Below the pieces are notes generated by a model. The model was not told the origin of the DNA. It saw only the letters and a program-made list of their open reading frames with translations, and ran no database searches. Below, piece by piece: positions 1 through 12,467 of a stretch of 64,000 nucleotides of DNA. The position numbers and the translations under genes are program-made. Every line of letters starts with the position of its first letter. Positions within the stretch are counted from its first letter, which is position 1. Source of the DNA: Chiua virens (lineage: Eukaryota; Basidiomycota; Agaricomycetes; Boletales; Boletaceae); contig JAHNUO010000002.1 in NCBI GenBank assembly GCA_019787685.1, forward strand, positions 1,054,001 to 1,118,000, read 5' to 3'.

Positions 1-2355
1 AGTTCATTTTCGCAACATGTCCGGGGATTACAGCATTCTTATACTTGTGGTCCAGCACTTCTCAAGCGTAGTGTGTTCCCAAGTCTTCGTCCGTCAAATG
101 ATGGTCCACTGGGTTTCCTCACAAAATGCCGGCAACTGGATGATACACACTCGACATCTCTAGATTATACCCACTCGAATATGGCACCAAAGCAACGTGA
201 AGAGCATCTTGAATCTCTTAGCCGGGATTACGCCGAAGCCCATCCTGCTTTCGCACGAATATCTATTCACGGGGACAGTACGCAGGCCGAAATGTGGACC
301 CGTCGTTTTCGTCCCAGGGGTGCGAACGAAGTATTGGGGAACGAGCGGCAAGCTCTCTATCTACGAGATTGGCTTCGTGCACTCGAGCTACATTTGCAAG
401 ATCGCCCACCAGAAGAGCCGTCGTCGAAGACCAGAGAAAATAAAGAAAAATGTAATGGAAAACGGGTCGAACCACGAGGCGTGAAGCGACCGCGCGTTAT
501 TCGGGCTGTGACCAAGCAACGGGGCAACAAGAGACGAAGAATAGATTCAGATGATGAACTGGATGACTTTGTGGTGTTTAGCGATGAGGACGAAGAGGAA
601 GCGGGCGACCCTCCCGAGGATTCAGAGGACGAACTCGCGTTCTGTCAACATACCCTTACTCGCCTTCACAGAAGCGATGCGACTGACACCCACGAAGAAT
701 ACCCTGCTGTATCGGACACACCTACTGGCGAAAGCGCGCCTTCCCAGGTGGAGTATCCTGCCCAAAATAACTTTGCTGACAAGCTCACCAACACGCTGCT
801 CATCACTGGACCCCCCGGCTGTGGGAAGACTGCGGCGGTTTATGCATGTGCAGAGGAATTGGGATGGGAGGTTTTTGAGGTGTATCCTGGTATTGGGAAA
901 CGCAACGGTGCAAACTTGGATCATCTTGTCGGAGATGTAGGGAAGAATCATATCGTGCAAACAGGTAACATACACGGGCGGACGAAAAATGCTAACTTGG
1001 AGGGAAAGGAACGGACGGGACTCCGTGGTTATCTGGCGAGGAGTAAGACGGGAGGGGCTGAAGGACAGCCTATCAGCGCCGAGGACCCGACGGATGAGCA
1101 TGTACCGCTACCACTGGACCAACAGGAGGGGTCATCGGAAGTGGGTATCTCCAGGAAGTACCATGCTGAATCTGATGGACCGAGACCGATCATTCGGCAG
1201 TCTCTTGTGCTGCTAGAAGAAGTGGACATTCTATTCAAGGAGGATGGGGGATTTTGGCCGGCTGTGGTCGATTTCATACGGAGTTGTCAAAGGCCAGTTG
1301 TGATGACATGCAATGGTAAGCCCTCGTTGTGACAAGGAGGTTCAGGGAGCGGGATTGACGAGGATTGAATAGATCTTGGTCTGGTGCCAGTCGGTGATCT
1401 GCCGCTTCAGAATGTCCTCGTTTTTGAGCCCTGTGCACCGACCGTGGCAGCCACCTTTCTCCAATGCCTGTCGGTGACGGAGGGCTGGCTTGTTCCTCGC
1501 GAAGACCTGATGGCTCTATATGAAAGCACGCAGGGCGTACATGGAATAGAGGTACCGGAAGAAGGGGATTACCGGATAGCCGAGACGGTGCCGTTGCCAG
1601 ATCTGCGACGGTCCATCACGCAATTACAAATATTGTGCGCGGGCGCGAGGCATGGATCAACATCAGAGATGCACCAAGGAGACGAGGCTAGAGGACACGT
1701 TCGGCGATCAGCTCGGACAATTTCCGCTGCATGCAGGGTTGCGCCGATGGGATGGGGAGCGGAAAGGGAGTGGTGGCGGAAAATGATGGATCACAGTGAG
1801 CTGATGTCGCATGTCGACGCCCAACTGCGTCGGTCAGCAAGCAGTAGACAGGAGGTAAGTGTGGAGACGAGAGATGATGCGGGGGAGTACTGACTGAAGT
1901 GGTAGGGGGTGAGACGGGAGAGAGAGGACGAAGAGACGGGATATAAGATGCTGAGTGGATTGAAAGAGGGGCTGGGTGATGAGCTCATTGCAGAAGAAGC
2001 CATTCGGCATTCACGTGGTGTACACGAGGAGGTTGCCACGGACCCGAATGCGGCGTCGATCAACCCCGCGGCAAGGTTAACGCGACGAGGCTTCCGAAGT
2101 CGCGTGGAGTATCAAACTCAGATGGTGGACGCGTTGCAGGACATCGTTGGGCCGGCAGTGGGATCGAGGAGCGTGTACCTGGATTACATACCGTGGGTTC
2201 GAGAGATGGTTGTGGTGGACGATGAACTGGAACGACGGGCGGTGGGGGTGTTGAAAGGGGGACGGAGCACTCGGAACAGTCAACGTACTTGCCATGTGCG
2301 GAATGTGGTCGAGAGTGAGTCACGACGGGAAGTGTTTAGGAGGAGTCGGTTGTAG
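1..2355 (+). CDS. ELG1: Elg1/ATAD5-like AAA+ clamp unloader, 5' truncated
   Basis: Large subunit of the Elg1 RFC-like complex, which unloads PCNA from DNA after replication; nuclear. The reading frame is already open at base 1, so the N-terminus lies outside the window (about 748 residues visible). Exons: 1-1315, 1373-1854, 1906-2355. Seen: an MWTRRFRPR motif and a VLGN box typical of RFC box II, a Walker A motif (GPPGCGKT, near visible residue 270), an EVYPGIGKR stretch characteristic of the Elg1/ATAD5 branch, a Walker B-like LLEEVDILF, and a sensor-like VVMTCN just before intron 1. Acidic and basic low-complexity runs separate the RFC box from Walker A. The sequence beyond the second intron is less conserved. 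Family identity is confident; the C-terminal exon is supported mainly by frame continuity. Confidence 0.9.
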
Positions 2356-2389
2356 ATTCATATGACCAAAAAAGGGCAAGTTTGTTGAC

Positions 2390-2395
2390 CACGTG
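2390..2395. promoter_or_regulatory. CACGTG E-box upstream of the bHLH gene
   Basis: A perfect palindromic CACGTG lies about 100 bp before the start of the bHLH gene, in the 141 bp gap after ELG1. CACGTG is the classic bHLH site, so self-regulation is possible. One such hexamer is expected by chance about every 4 kb. Confidence 0.3.
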
Positions 2396-2496
2396 TGTGT
2401 GCCCGTTCGTCGGAGCTAGCGCTCGAATCGGGCAAACCGTCGAGTTTGTATAACCTTGCACTTTCACAGCTCGTCTATTTCCAAGTTCCCCCTCTC

Positions 2497-4341
2497 ATGC
2501 CGTCCTCCTCCAAAGACACCCAAAGACACTCCCCGCTCATCTCCCTTCCACCACTCGACTATCTCCAACAACACCGCAGAGGCTCTCTCACTGATCCTTC
2601 CCTCCATGCATCCACCTCTGGTAAGCTATCTCTTCGTTCTCAGACACCATCCCAACCATTCCCAGCCCCTCGTCCTGCCGCAAACTACGTCTTTGGCGAT
2701 ACAACACCCGCTCAATTCCATCCCGACCACTCCACCAAACAGATGCGCAAGATTCTCCGCTCCCCCTCCTTGGATCGTGACTTCGATCTCCCCTTGAACG
2801 GTAAGCACACCCTCCCCCCCCCTAGATCAAACGCCCCCCTCAGTACGTCCCTCTCTCCATTCTCTCCCACAATCCCGTCATCTCTCCCCAGGAACCGACC
2901 TCCCCTCACCCCGCACTTCCCGCCACTACGACGACAGCGACGACAGCTCTCGTCGCCACTCCATTGCCGTAAGTATTCCCCACATCCCCCGCGTATCCCT
3001 CCCGACCCGTCGATCCCAGAACTCCTCCGACTCCCATCTCCCCCATGGCGTAAAACGAAAAATGTCCTCCGACCAGGACCCTCCCCCTTCCGACGACGTC
3101 GACTCCCGTCTTGCCGGCCCCGGTGTCCCAAGCCCGATGACCATAGATCCCGACGGTCGTGCTCAGAAACGGCGAGGCTCTGCAGTAGAAACCCATAGGT
3201 TGGCTCATCTCAGCATATATGATCACCGTCGCCATTCAGTACACGCTGGCGCGATGATTTCCGGTCCAGGCATATCAGGTCCTCCCCCGGGAAACAACTC
3301 TCAGTGGTGGCTGCATGATAGACGCGACTCCTTGCCTGCAATCCTCCCAAATGGCTCCAGTGCCTATTCGGCATTCTCCGGCGACCAGCCACATGGACGA
3401 TCACCAGCACCTCCAACGTCTGGTAGCATGGCGACTTTCGCGTGGTCTGCAGCACAACATCCGGATGGCCAGCAAGACCCTAATATACAGAGTTCCAACC
3501 GTCCTTTCGAGTCCCAACCTCTCTCTGCCTCCATGATTCCTCCCATATCCTTTCCCTCGGACAGGCGAATGTCCGTCCCAGAAAATATTCCTTCCTCTGT
3601 CGGCCCAACCAGAAACGTACGCTCACGCTCACGCCCACCCTCGCGCCAGTTGCGCGACGCTGTTTCTTCGGCGCCTTCCATTCCCGGCTCCGTCCCCCCT
3701 CCAGACGACACGTCTGGTCCGGCCCTGTCATCTACCATCGCTAAATCCAACAAGGAGCCGGGTTCGACCCCCTATTCTCGGTCGCCCGAGTTGAGGGTGT
3801 CACATAAGCTTGCCGAGCGTAAGCGTCGGAAGGAAATGAAAGATTTGTTCGACGAACTGCGGGATCAGCTCCCCGCGGACCGTGGCATGAAAGCGAGCAA
3901 ATGGGAGATACTCAGCAAAGGTTCGTCTATCTCCTTCCCCCCTTGAATCACGGCTGAGTATCCCATACAGCCATTGATTTTGTAATCAACCTCAAACAGA
4001 GTCATCAAGACATGGCTCGCGAAATTGACATGCTCAGACACGAGTTGGACAACCTGCGGCAGGGCATGCCGCCATTCGGACCGGGTGGTCCACCACACTC
4101 TATCGTGTACAGCCAAGGCCCAGTACCTTACCCACCGCCTCCCCCTGGTGCGATTTCGCATCCCTCTCAATCACACTCCCATCAACCACCGCAGTCACAC
4201 CAACCGTCTTCACAGTCGCGGCCGTCTTCTTCAGAAAATGCCTACTCATCGGCTGCAGGGCAATCTTCCCACCAGCCTTCGTCAACTGCAGTGACGAACG
4301 GCAGTATACCGACGACCAGAGTGGAAGCGCCCCCGACCTGA
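2497..4341 (+). CDS. bHLH transcription factor
   Basis: Nuclear DNA-binding regulator of about 550 residues. Exons: 2497-2800, 2892-2968, 3020-3920, 3971-4341. The bHLH domain is at roughly residues 388-450: a basic stretch [16 protein letters not shown], helix 1 and a loop containing [14 protein letters not shown]. Intron 3 then interrupts the domain just before helix 2 ([10 protein letters not shown]), and a short leucine-rich coiled coil follows. The N-terminus carries an [15 protein letters not shown] motif that looks conserved in basidiomycete homologues and supports the chosen ATG. The middle and C-terminus are Ser/Pro/Gln-rich, as in activation regions. Intron 2 (51 nt) is stop-free and divisible by three, so a retained form would also be in frame. 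The target genes are unknown. Confidence 0.85.
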
Positions 4342-4606
4342 GTGTCGCTGGGTATTCTGTTTTGCGATGTTCAAGGGCTCATGTGATAGTTACCATTTAC
4401 GCTGGGATCAGTGCATTTCTACTTTTTCTAACGGACGATTCCCTCGCGGTCGAGTTGGTTGATGTACATAGTGCTACGCTTTGGCTTTTTCTTCGTCTTC
4501 CCATCCATCATGACTAGTAGCATCTGCCATGTACTTAGCATGTATGACTACGATTACGTAACTCGGGCGTGGCGACCAGAGCGAATGTTGTACTCTCGAT
4601 ACCATC

Positions 4607-6779
4607 ATGCCTCCAAAGTCTGCAGAGTCCATCCTTTTTCACAAGAAGAAACCCGTCAGGAAAGTCCCCTCCACCTCCCTTCCCAACGGCTCTCCCCCTT
4701 CTCCTCGCAAGGCTTCAACACCACGCCAACAGCCCACCCCTCCAGCCCAGGACGACATCGAGGACGGTTCCAAGCTCCCTGATGGCGACTTTTCAGAATA
4801 CAAGCTCATGTCTTCGGCACTCAATGGATGGAAATATGACGTGATGAAGTTCGACTCTCGCAAACCCGTAGACGTCTCCACCTGGGAGGAACCGATCAAA
4901 CTCAACAGAAAGGACCTCAGGAGGCCAGAATCGATGTCCGCGCAGCCAATTCCCGTCGGCCCGATGCTGGGCTCTGACGGCAAACCGGTGATTGGTTCAG
5001 ATGGAAGGATAGTCATGATAGACGCAGACGGCCGGCCTATCGCAAATACAAAGGGAAAGGCCGCTCCGAACGGGAAAAAGAAAATGACGAGAAAGACACG
5101 ACAAGTATTCAAGGTGCCAGAGGAAGTACGGCAACTCAGAAAGGAGGAGAGATACCCATGGGTCATGGAGGATGCGGGGCAGAATGAGGTCTGGGTGGGG
5201 CAGCTAGAGGAGGTCTCCAAAGCCGAGACACATGCGCTTTTCATGCCCGCTGCTCAAGAGGTATTCAAGTTTGTGCCCGCGCACAGATGGTACAAGTTTC
5301 ACAAGAAACCAAAACATCATGTCCCCAACCTGGAGGAGGCCGAGTCGTTGGTACGTCGTGTTTTCCTCTCTTTCGTTCCGGATGGTCTCATGCTTCGCCT
5401 TCAAGATGGCAAAGATACAAAAGAACAAGGATCCAGAGCGCTGGTTGTTGCACCGCAGAGATGGGCAGAAAGCCTCCGAAGCGACATCTGCCATGTTCAA
5501 AGCAGACCCTGATGCACCCACCGTCGTTGGCGCGGCCCCACTCGTGCATAGTGCTAGTCAGAGTAGAGGACCGGGCGGACGGGCGTTACGAACCGTGAAC
5601 AGAGGTTCGCAGGGGGCAGAACAAGACGAGGACGGTGACATTCGGCCTAAACGAGAAGAAGACGACGGTGAAGGTCATCTTGACGAGCAACTTTTTGATG
5701 AAGAGGTTGCAGATGATGACGAGCACGAGGCTGCGGATATGGACGATGAGGAAGCCAAAGAACTCGAGGTTAGCTCTCAGCCCTCTTGCTCTCCGTGTCC
5801 GATCACTAAACTTGGTCTTTTAGGAACGTCTCAAACGGGAATACAAACTAGCCAACAAACAGCGCGAAGGCTATATCGACGAATCTGACGAGGAAGATGA
5901 GTCCCAGTTGACGAAACAAGGCCAATCCCTTAAAAAGCTCATGCGCAAATTGGAAAAGAATGTTGCATATGAAAGCGACGAAGAGCACAACCCATATGCA
6001 AGTTCTGTAAGTCCGCTGTTGTTCGTGAGACTTACCTGGGTCTCACCACCTGCGGGCAGGACGAAAATGAGGAGGAAGAACCACCAGTCGTCTCGAACGA
6101 ACCTGCCATTCAGCAACAACCTCAGCAGGTGCAATCGCGGTCGACATCCCAACAGCCAGTCGCAAAACCTCCGACCACAGATGATTCCGCTGTCGGTTCC
6201 CGGGCAGTGTCACCCGCACCTGTCTCCAGCTTGGGAGGGCACTCTGTCGTCGCCAAACGAGCGACAAGCCCAAAGGCACCGAAACCCAAGTCACCCGACG
6301 TCAGCAGAGGAAACAGTCCACTCAGTGGCATGCCCGGCGGAGGCAGTTCTGTTTCTGGTAGTCGGGCGACTAGTCTGGTGGCCAGTGGCAGCAAAGGCAC
6401 TGTCAGCGTACCATCGAGTACAAGTCCGAAGCAAGCGACCAAACGCAAGGTTGATGAAGTTTCCGGGTCCAGTGCAACCAACGGCGCAATCAACGGCGCC
6501 AACGCTCCAAAGCCCAAGAAACGGAAACCGCTGCCGACCGGCCCTCCGCCCGAAGGGGAGTTGGAAGAGAGGATGCTCATCGAATGGCTGCAGAACACAC
6601 CAAACGCGACGACGCGGGAGTGCATCCAACATTTTACACCATATTTGACAAACGAGGCCAAGAAGGCGAGGTTCACAGCCATGGTGAAGGAGGTCGCGCA
6701 GTTGAAGTCGGGTATCTTGATTCTCAAGAGTGCGCTTCGTGGGGAATCTGCAGCTGCATCGCCAGCGCCGCCGACATAA
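4607..6779 (+). CDS. TFG1: TFIIF alpha subunit (RAP74/Tfg1)
   Basis: Large subunit of general transcription factor TFIIF, which escorts RNA polymerase II to promoters and aids elongation. About 669 residues. Exons: 4607-5350, 5406-5768, 5824-6006, 6060-6779, all with clean GT-AG junctions and preserved phase. Seen: an N-terminal dimerisation region (VWVGQLEE, FKFVPAHRWYKFHKK, KDPERWLLHR), a long central acidic and Ser/Thr/Pro-rich linker, a KPKKRKP basic patch, and a C-terminal winged-helix-like end (EERMLIEWLQNT through VAQLKSGILILK) that in the family contacts Fcp1 phosphatase. Start chosen at the first ATG, giving MPPKSAESILFHKKK. No anomalies. Confidence 0.93.
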
Positions 6780-7020
6780 TAAGGTCATGTTATGTTTCTG
6801 CCACTTAATATATTACGATTTCATGGGATGAAATACAGTTGCGAGCGAGACGTCATTGGATAGGTAAGTACGGGATTGGAGCGTCGATCCCGCTTGATTT
6901 GGCAAGTTGCAGATTGACATTTGTGATATGACCAGGATTTCTGAAAACGGAATTCACCATCGCAGTCCAGAATACCTTTCGCTGGAGGCTGACATCTTAG
7001 AATTTCTTTCTGTCCCATCC

Positions 7021-7027
7021 TATAAAA
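7021..7027 (+). promoter_or_regulatory. TATA box of the chitin deacetylase gene
   Basis: A canonical TATAAAA sits 86 bp before the start codon in the 333 bp spacer between the TFIIF gene and the deacetylase gene. It is followed by a CT-rich stretch of the kind found around fungal transcription starts. Nothing else is evident in the spacer. Confidence 0.6.
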
Positions 7028-7112
7028 TACGAGCCCTGGCTGGGATGCTCCTTTTATCGCCTTCCTTCCCCCAACACTTTCTATTCCTCCTCTCCTTTAG
7101 GCATCCCTAGCC

Positions 7113-8704
7113 ATGCCCGCACGGTTTACCTCTGCACTTCTCCTCGCCGCTGCTATCGTCCACGCATCCGTCCACCCTGGCCGTCCCTCCCGCGCAGACG
7201 GTAATCGTCTGTCAAACAAGTGGTATCACGAGGAGGACCATCCTGCCTACAACCTGTTTAGACGGCAGAGTAGCAATGACGGCGTTGTCTATGCCGCCAT
7301 AGGAACGCCCGGTATGTTTTTGCGTTGAACTCGCCCAGTCTTTCGATGTTGACAAGACCGGGTAGAATGGTCTGGCAACTTTCCCGCTGGTGCCGCCACG
7401 ACCGACAACATGCCTCAAGCATGGGTCGACGCGTTAAACAATGCGCTCTCGGCCGGCAGCATACCAGATATTCCTGTGTCCACAAGCGCCAATGGCGGGA
7501 GCCCAACATATCCCTCGGGTTATGACCCCAATAGCGACGCTGTTTGCTCTTCGACGTACAAGTGTACTGCGGCTGGTGATATTTGGGACGCTCCCGAAAA
7601 CACGATTGCAATCAGCTTTGACGATGGCCCGCTTCCAGTTCGTTGCCTTTCTTTTTTCCTCCGCTGCATCGCGGACGTCGGATTGACTGATTTCACTTAG
7701 GCTTCGGATGCTCTTAACAACTTTCTCAGCTCGAACAACGAGCACGCTACCCACTTTTACATTGGGTCGAATATCCTTTTATACCCGCAGGCGTTTCAAA
7801 CTGCGTTGCTCAATGGGGACGATATCGCGATCCATACTTGGTCGCACCCTTATATGACCACGAAATCTAATGCAGAAGTGGTGGCTGAGTTGGGCTGGGC
7901 CATGGAGATTGTTCACAACTCGTCTGGAGGACGTGTCCCAAAATACTGGCGGCCCCCTTATGGTGACTCTGATACGCGCGTTCGTGCCATTGCCAAGGAA
8001 GTCTTTGGGTTGACCACGGTTGTTTGGAACCGGGAGTGAGTTGATTCCTTTTATTTCTTGCGTTGCTTGATTTTTTTTTCCCTCAGCACTGATGACTGGA
8101 CGCTGGACCAAAACCCGCCCGGTACGACGACGGACAATATTGCTGGGCTGATGCAGACGTGGCTTACTGGTTGGTGACTGTGCTTTCGTCTCTCTGTGTG
8201 AATGCTGAACGCGGTGAACGCGCCAGGTCCCAAGAGCCCGGGACTCGTTATTCTGGAGCACGAATTGTCTGATTTGGCGGTGTCAACCTTTATGGAGGCG
8301 TATCCTCTGATGGTTTCAAACGGGTGGAAGCGTGTATCGCTTGCACAGCTAGATGGTTTGGGATCGTATCAAAATGCGTTCGACTCCAATTCACCCGTCA
8401 CTCCTGCAAATGTTGGTATGTCTGGTATCAAGCCGCCCAAGGCGAACTCGACTGTTTTGCACAAGACGGGGTAAGCCTTGTAAGGTTCTTTTGAGCGCAT
8501 TTGGCTAAAATTGTGGGTAGGATACCATCTGCTTCTGGTCAGGCGGGTTCGAAATCCCAGTCGGGTGCTTCATCTCACGGTACCTCTGAATCAGGTCCCC
8601 ATGCGAACCAGAAGAGTGGAGCCGAGCACTATAGTGTTGCGTCACTTATCCTTTCGGGCATCGCCACCGCCATCGCCGCTGTGGCTGGCATTGTTCTTTT
8701 TTGA
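7113..8704 (+). CDS. Chitin deacetylase (CE4/NodB), GPI-anchored
   Basis: Cell-surface polysaccharide deacetylase, predicted to convert chitin to chitosan in the wall. About 438 residues. Exons: 7113-7311, 7366-7637, 7701-8035, 8087-8169, 8227-8470, 8521-8704. Seen in order: signal peptide (RFTSALLLAAAIVHA), NodB motif 1 SFDDGP with the metal and catalytic aspartates, motif 2 HTWSHP with the metal histidines, motif 3 RPPYGD, then VWNRDTDDW and an ILEHELSD block near the motif 4-5 region. The last exon codes a Ser/Gly-rich linker and a hydrophobic tail (VASLILSGIATAIAAVAGI) ending the protein, typical of a GPI signal. All catalytic residues look present. A TATA box lies upstream. Confidence 0.93.
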
Positions 8705-9131
8705 CTTGGGACCTGGGGTGGAAATGTCGGGTACGGGTACTACATTACTATATCATGGTACGATCATCCATTTTTACGTTCTTTTTATTTTTATTTTTAA
8801 ATTACCGTTGTTATTATCTTCATCTCGGAGTAATCACACTGGTCGGAAGGATTTTACATCGTGTGTTTCGGTCCCGCACCGTGTGGCTGCAGATAACACA
8901 TATTTTCTTAACTCTACCACAAACCTGAGAGACGTCGCAGACGTGAAATACATGAATATTAATTCATCCCGAACCGTACGCGTGATGTCATGTCATGAAA
9001 GTCCGGTGAAACCTACGAAATTGTTCGTAGGGACTGTGTCTGAATACAACATAGATCTGAGCAAATCACTGGACCGAAATTACGGCGGCAGTTGCACTGA
9101 TAGTCAACCTATAAACTCGGAGTTTGCCATT
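8705..9131. other. Convergent intergenic spacer, no gene seen
   Basis: This 427 bp gap lies between the tail-to-tail deacetylase and kinase genes. It is AT-rich with T-runs near 8780 and should hold both 3' UTRs. No open frame with family-like sequence and no repeat was recognised. Confidence 0.6.
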
Positions 9132-11456
9132 TTATGACAGTATGCTAGGCCATTTGATTCGCAACCCTTCGAGCCACCGCATGTATAAAAGTTCGGCAAT
9201 GGGGGACTTGCGTGCTTGGGCAGCGGGGTCATCTGCTTTGAGTGGGTGAACCGGTGACGGGGTATTTGCTTCGGCTGGAGGTGCTGCGATGTCCTCTTGA
9301 ACTTCAGTGACAACCAAGCCTCTAGCAGTCATTTCGCTTTTCCGTATAATCCGTTTGTGGGGGAACAATCCACGGGCAGTCTGTACGTGCTGTCGGACGG
9401 CGGGGTTTCTGACACACGGATGTTAGTTGATATTTGCTGCGTAGACAGGAAGACGCACTCGTTGATGTCAGAAAGAATGTCAAGAATGACATTATATGAG
9501 AGGGTTGCGTTCGCGTCGCATAAGTCGGCAAATCCTCGAGCAATCATGCTCAGCGATTCGATTTCCCGAGCATCCATGTCATCGCGAATGGCCTTTATGA
9601 TACGGTGAGGCAGACACGATGCAAGATGACCAAATGGGACTTACGTTCTGGAGGACCGGGAGAACAACGTCGTCGACCATGGCTCGCCCAGCCCGTTCTG
9701 ATTCACTTGGTCGTCGTTTGAATGGTGAGCGTTCCTTGGCAGACGATGTGGGGGATGGTGACTGGGGAACGTCGTCTCTGCCGCGTGTCGTCCCGACGTA
9801 CTCCGCGGAAAGCCTGAGGGAGCCAAGGGTGTCCACCTTCTTCACCGGTCTGATCGTGTCAACACCAGAGCCTAAATCAGCCTCTCTCATAATCGTCCCG
9901 GCACCCGTCGTTCTGTGTCTGGCAGCGTATGAAGAACGTCTCGTGGGCCGAACAGAACCAGTGTAGGCAGGTGGTGCATCTTGCGGTGTGATAGGCCCAG
10001 ACGAAACTCCCAAATCCATTCGGGAGGCGTCGTTCGCGGTAAGGAGAGTAGGCATGTCTTGGTCTTCAGATAACGTTTTGATCACGACGGTCGAATGTGA
10101 TCCCTGGTAACTCGTTGCAATACCACTGGACACCAACTGCTCGGAACCCTTGACGGCACCCTCTGTGTCGAGAGAACGTTCTTCGTCATAAGCGGAAGGA
10201 TCTTCTTCGATATCTTCGTCGTCCATGTCAGGAAGCAGGTCCCGGGCAGCACTACTAAAGGTCCCCATTACAGACGAAGACTTGATGGTTTCAAAATTCC
10301 AATCACTGCGTATTGTGGCGTTACTCTCCCAATTGGCAGTCCCTTTGAGAGTGGGATAGTATGCTTGGAGACCCTTTGCGGGAGATCGTATGCAAGACTC
10401 CTCGTAGCGTTCAATCAGCTCTGTGAGGTATGACGTCTTCTTTGTATTCTTGACAAATCGATGATTGAGAAGATCTTTGGCAGTGGGTCGCTAAATATCA
10501 CGTGAAAAGGTATCCTGACGACTCATTGGAATATGGTACCTTTGCTGGGTCCTTCGTGAGGCACAATGAGACGAACTCTTTGAAAGCAGGGCTGAAGTTT
10601 CCCTCCAGTGTTGGGGGTTTTGCCTTGGGAATAAGGAAGAGCACACGCATGGGGTGGTACTCCGCCAAAGGTGGCTCGCCCATGGCCATCTCAATCGCAG
10701 TTATCCCCAGACTCCACATGTCTGCTTTAGCATCGTATCCAGCTTGACGAATAACTTCGGGTGCCATCCAGAAGGGGGTGCCAACGAATGTGTGTCTCAG
10801 AGTACTCGTGAGCTGTGCCGCAACACCGAAGTCAGCGAGCTTGACTTTGCCTGAGGCGGAGAGGAGAACGTTTGCAGCTTTGATGTCTCGGTGGATGGTA
10901 CCTTCCGAATGGAGGTAATCGAGACCGTAAAGCAACTCGCGGCAAATCACTGCAATGTGCGCTTCCGGAAAGACGCCGGCCTTGAGCAGATCAAGGCATG
11001 ACCCTCCTGCGAGGTATTCCATGACTATCCACAACTTGTACGCCACGACGAAAGAGCCATAGTATCGGGTGACATATTCAGAGTCACACCGCGCTAGGCT
11101 CGCTATTTCCTGTTGGATCTCCAGTATATCATCGTCCGAGTCCTCCAAGTCTGTGCGGGTATGAAAGGCGGCCCCGACGGGTATGTAGCGAACGCACCGA
11201 TTTGTTTGATTGCAACAATCTGTTTGGTCTCGTTGTGCATGGCTTTATAGACCGTACCAAAGCTCCCTGTACCAAGTTTGTCGAGGAGTGTGTACTGACT
11301 TGCAGGATTACTGCCGGCAACTGGGTATGGCTCTCTCAGGGGAGGGTTGCCATCCTGGCTGGACCTTGGAGACATCTGAGAGGGACGATAGTCAAAGTCA
11401 GAGTGACTTGGTTTCCTGAGACGGTTGCCGGGAGGAGACATGATGGTCAATGCCAA
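9132..11456 (-). CDS. GCK-group STE20-like protein kinase (Nak1/Kic1/Sid1 type)
   Basis: Serine/threonine kinase of about 708 residues in a branch that acts in polarity and septation signalling upstream of NDR kinases. Exons on the minus strand: 11456-11198, 11150-10540, 10490-9645, 9592-9459, 9408-9132. Seen: glycine loop [17 protein letters not shown] lysine, catalytic loop [19 protein letters not shown], activation segment GTPFWMAPE and a [16 protein letters not shown] block, all typical of GCK kinases. The C-terminal half is Ser/Thr/Pro-rich, and the last two exons code a conserved helical tail ([15 protein letters not shown] at the end). The fourth intron contains a CTAAC branch site. 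Alternative start five codons downstream (MSPPGNRL). The kinase appears catalytically competent. Confidence 0.9.
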
Positions 11457-11780
11457 AGCAGGGCAGACACATATGGCGTTGACACATGGTGCCAGTCCAA
11501 GTGATACCGAACATGGTGGGCCACTCTACACGTGTCCGACGTGTCCTATTCCAAGCCCTGACAACGTAAAAGTCCCCGATTCGACGACAATGAACTCGGA
11601 CGCTCCAAGGGTCTTTGCACCAGTACTCATCTCCACGATAGCTCAACACGAACAACAGACAGTGTCAAAGTCAATCTCATGGCAGCAGGTACTACAGCAT
11701 GTCATTTGATCACGGCCTAGGACATACAGATAAGGGACGCATGTGACGACAAATAAGAGGAACAATCCGCCGTGACAATC
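11457..11780. other. Upstream region of the kinase gene
   Basis: This 324 bp spacer separates the kinase start from the end of the ribosomal protein gene; both lie on the minus strand. It should hold the kinase promoter and the RPL35 3' UTR. No coding sequence or clear motif was recognised. Confidence 0.5.
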
Positions 11781-12330
11781 TCATGCCTTGACTGCGTATC
11801 TGCGCACGGGGAAATGAATATCTTTCTTGTGTTGCTTTTCTGTCTTCGACGAGGCCTCACGCTGGAGATCACAATTTGTCTCGACGCCACGCGGAGATTA
11901 ATCAGAATGTAGCTCACCTTGGTCAATCGCCGTCTGATTGCACGAGTTTTCTTCGGCCGGAGGTCAAGTGGAAGGTATTTCTTGTTCTTGTAGTACTCTC
12001 GGAGATTTTGACGCGACTTTTGGTTCATCACAGTCAGGACCCGTGCGACGGACTTGCGTACGATGTTACTGAGCAAGATACTGAGCGTCGGTACAGATAC
12101 ACAGCAATATATAGGACGCACATCTTTGTCAATTTTGAAGGAGCTCCCCCGGTGATCTTCTGCACTCGGAGGCTAAGCAGCTCGTTCTTGAGCTCGGCAA
12201 GTTGTTTTGTCAAGTCATTCTTGGACCTATGAGTTAGATGCCATGGGCGATTGAATCAGATTGTACGGAGCAGCTGCATGTTGGATGCTCACTTGGACTG
12301 GAGCTCGTAAGCCTTGACTTTGCCGGGCAT
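11781..12330 (-). CDS. RPL35: 60S ribosomal protein L35 (uL29)
   Basis: Cytosolic large-subunit protein at the peptide exit tunnel, 124 residues, matching the family length. Exons: 12330-12293, 12226-12122, 12068-11918, 11861-11781. The joined protein starts [15 protein letters not shown] and contains [14 protein letters not shown], the conserved [17 protein letters not shown] and [16 protein letters not shown], and ends [13 protein letters not shown]. Every junction preserves phase, and the first exon codes only 12 complete codons, usual for ribosomal protein genes. Its frames on the other strand are shadows. Confidence 0.96.
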
Positions 12331-12467
12331 TTTGAAGGTGCTGTCTGTAATCAGGATGGTGTCGAGCAGAGGAGTGTCGCTTACGCGAGCGAGAGAACTG
12401 TACAGTTCATCAGCCACGTTTCCCACGATTGTTCTAAGTACTTGTATTACGCTTCTTTAGTACACTA

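Noticed and set aside
3760..3790. GGTTCGA motif resembling a tRNA B box
   Set aside because: It lies within bHLH coding sequence and no tRNA cloverleaf can be built around it.
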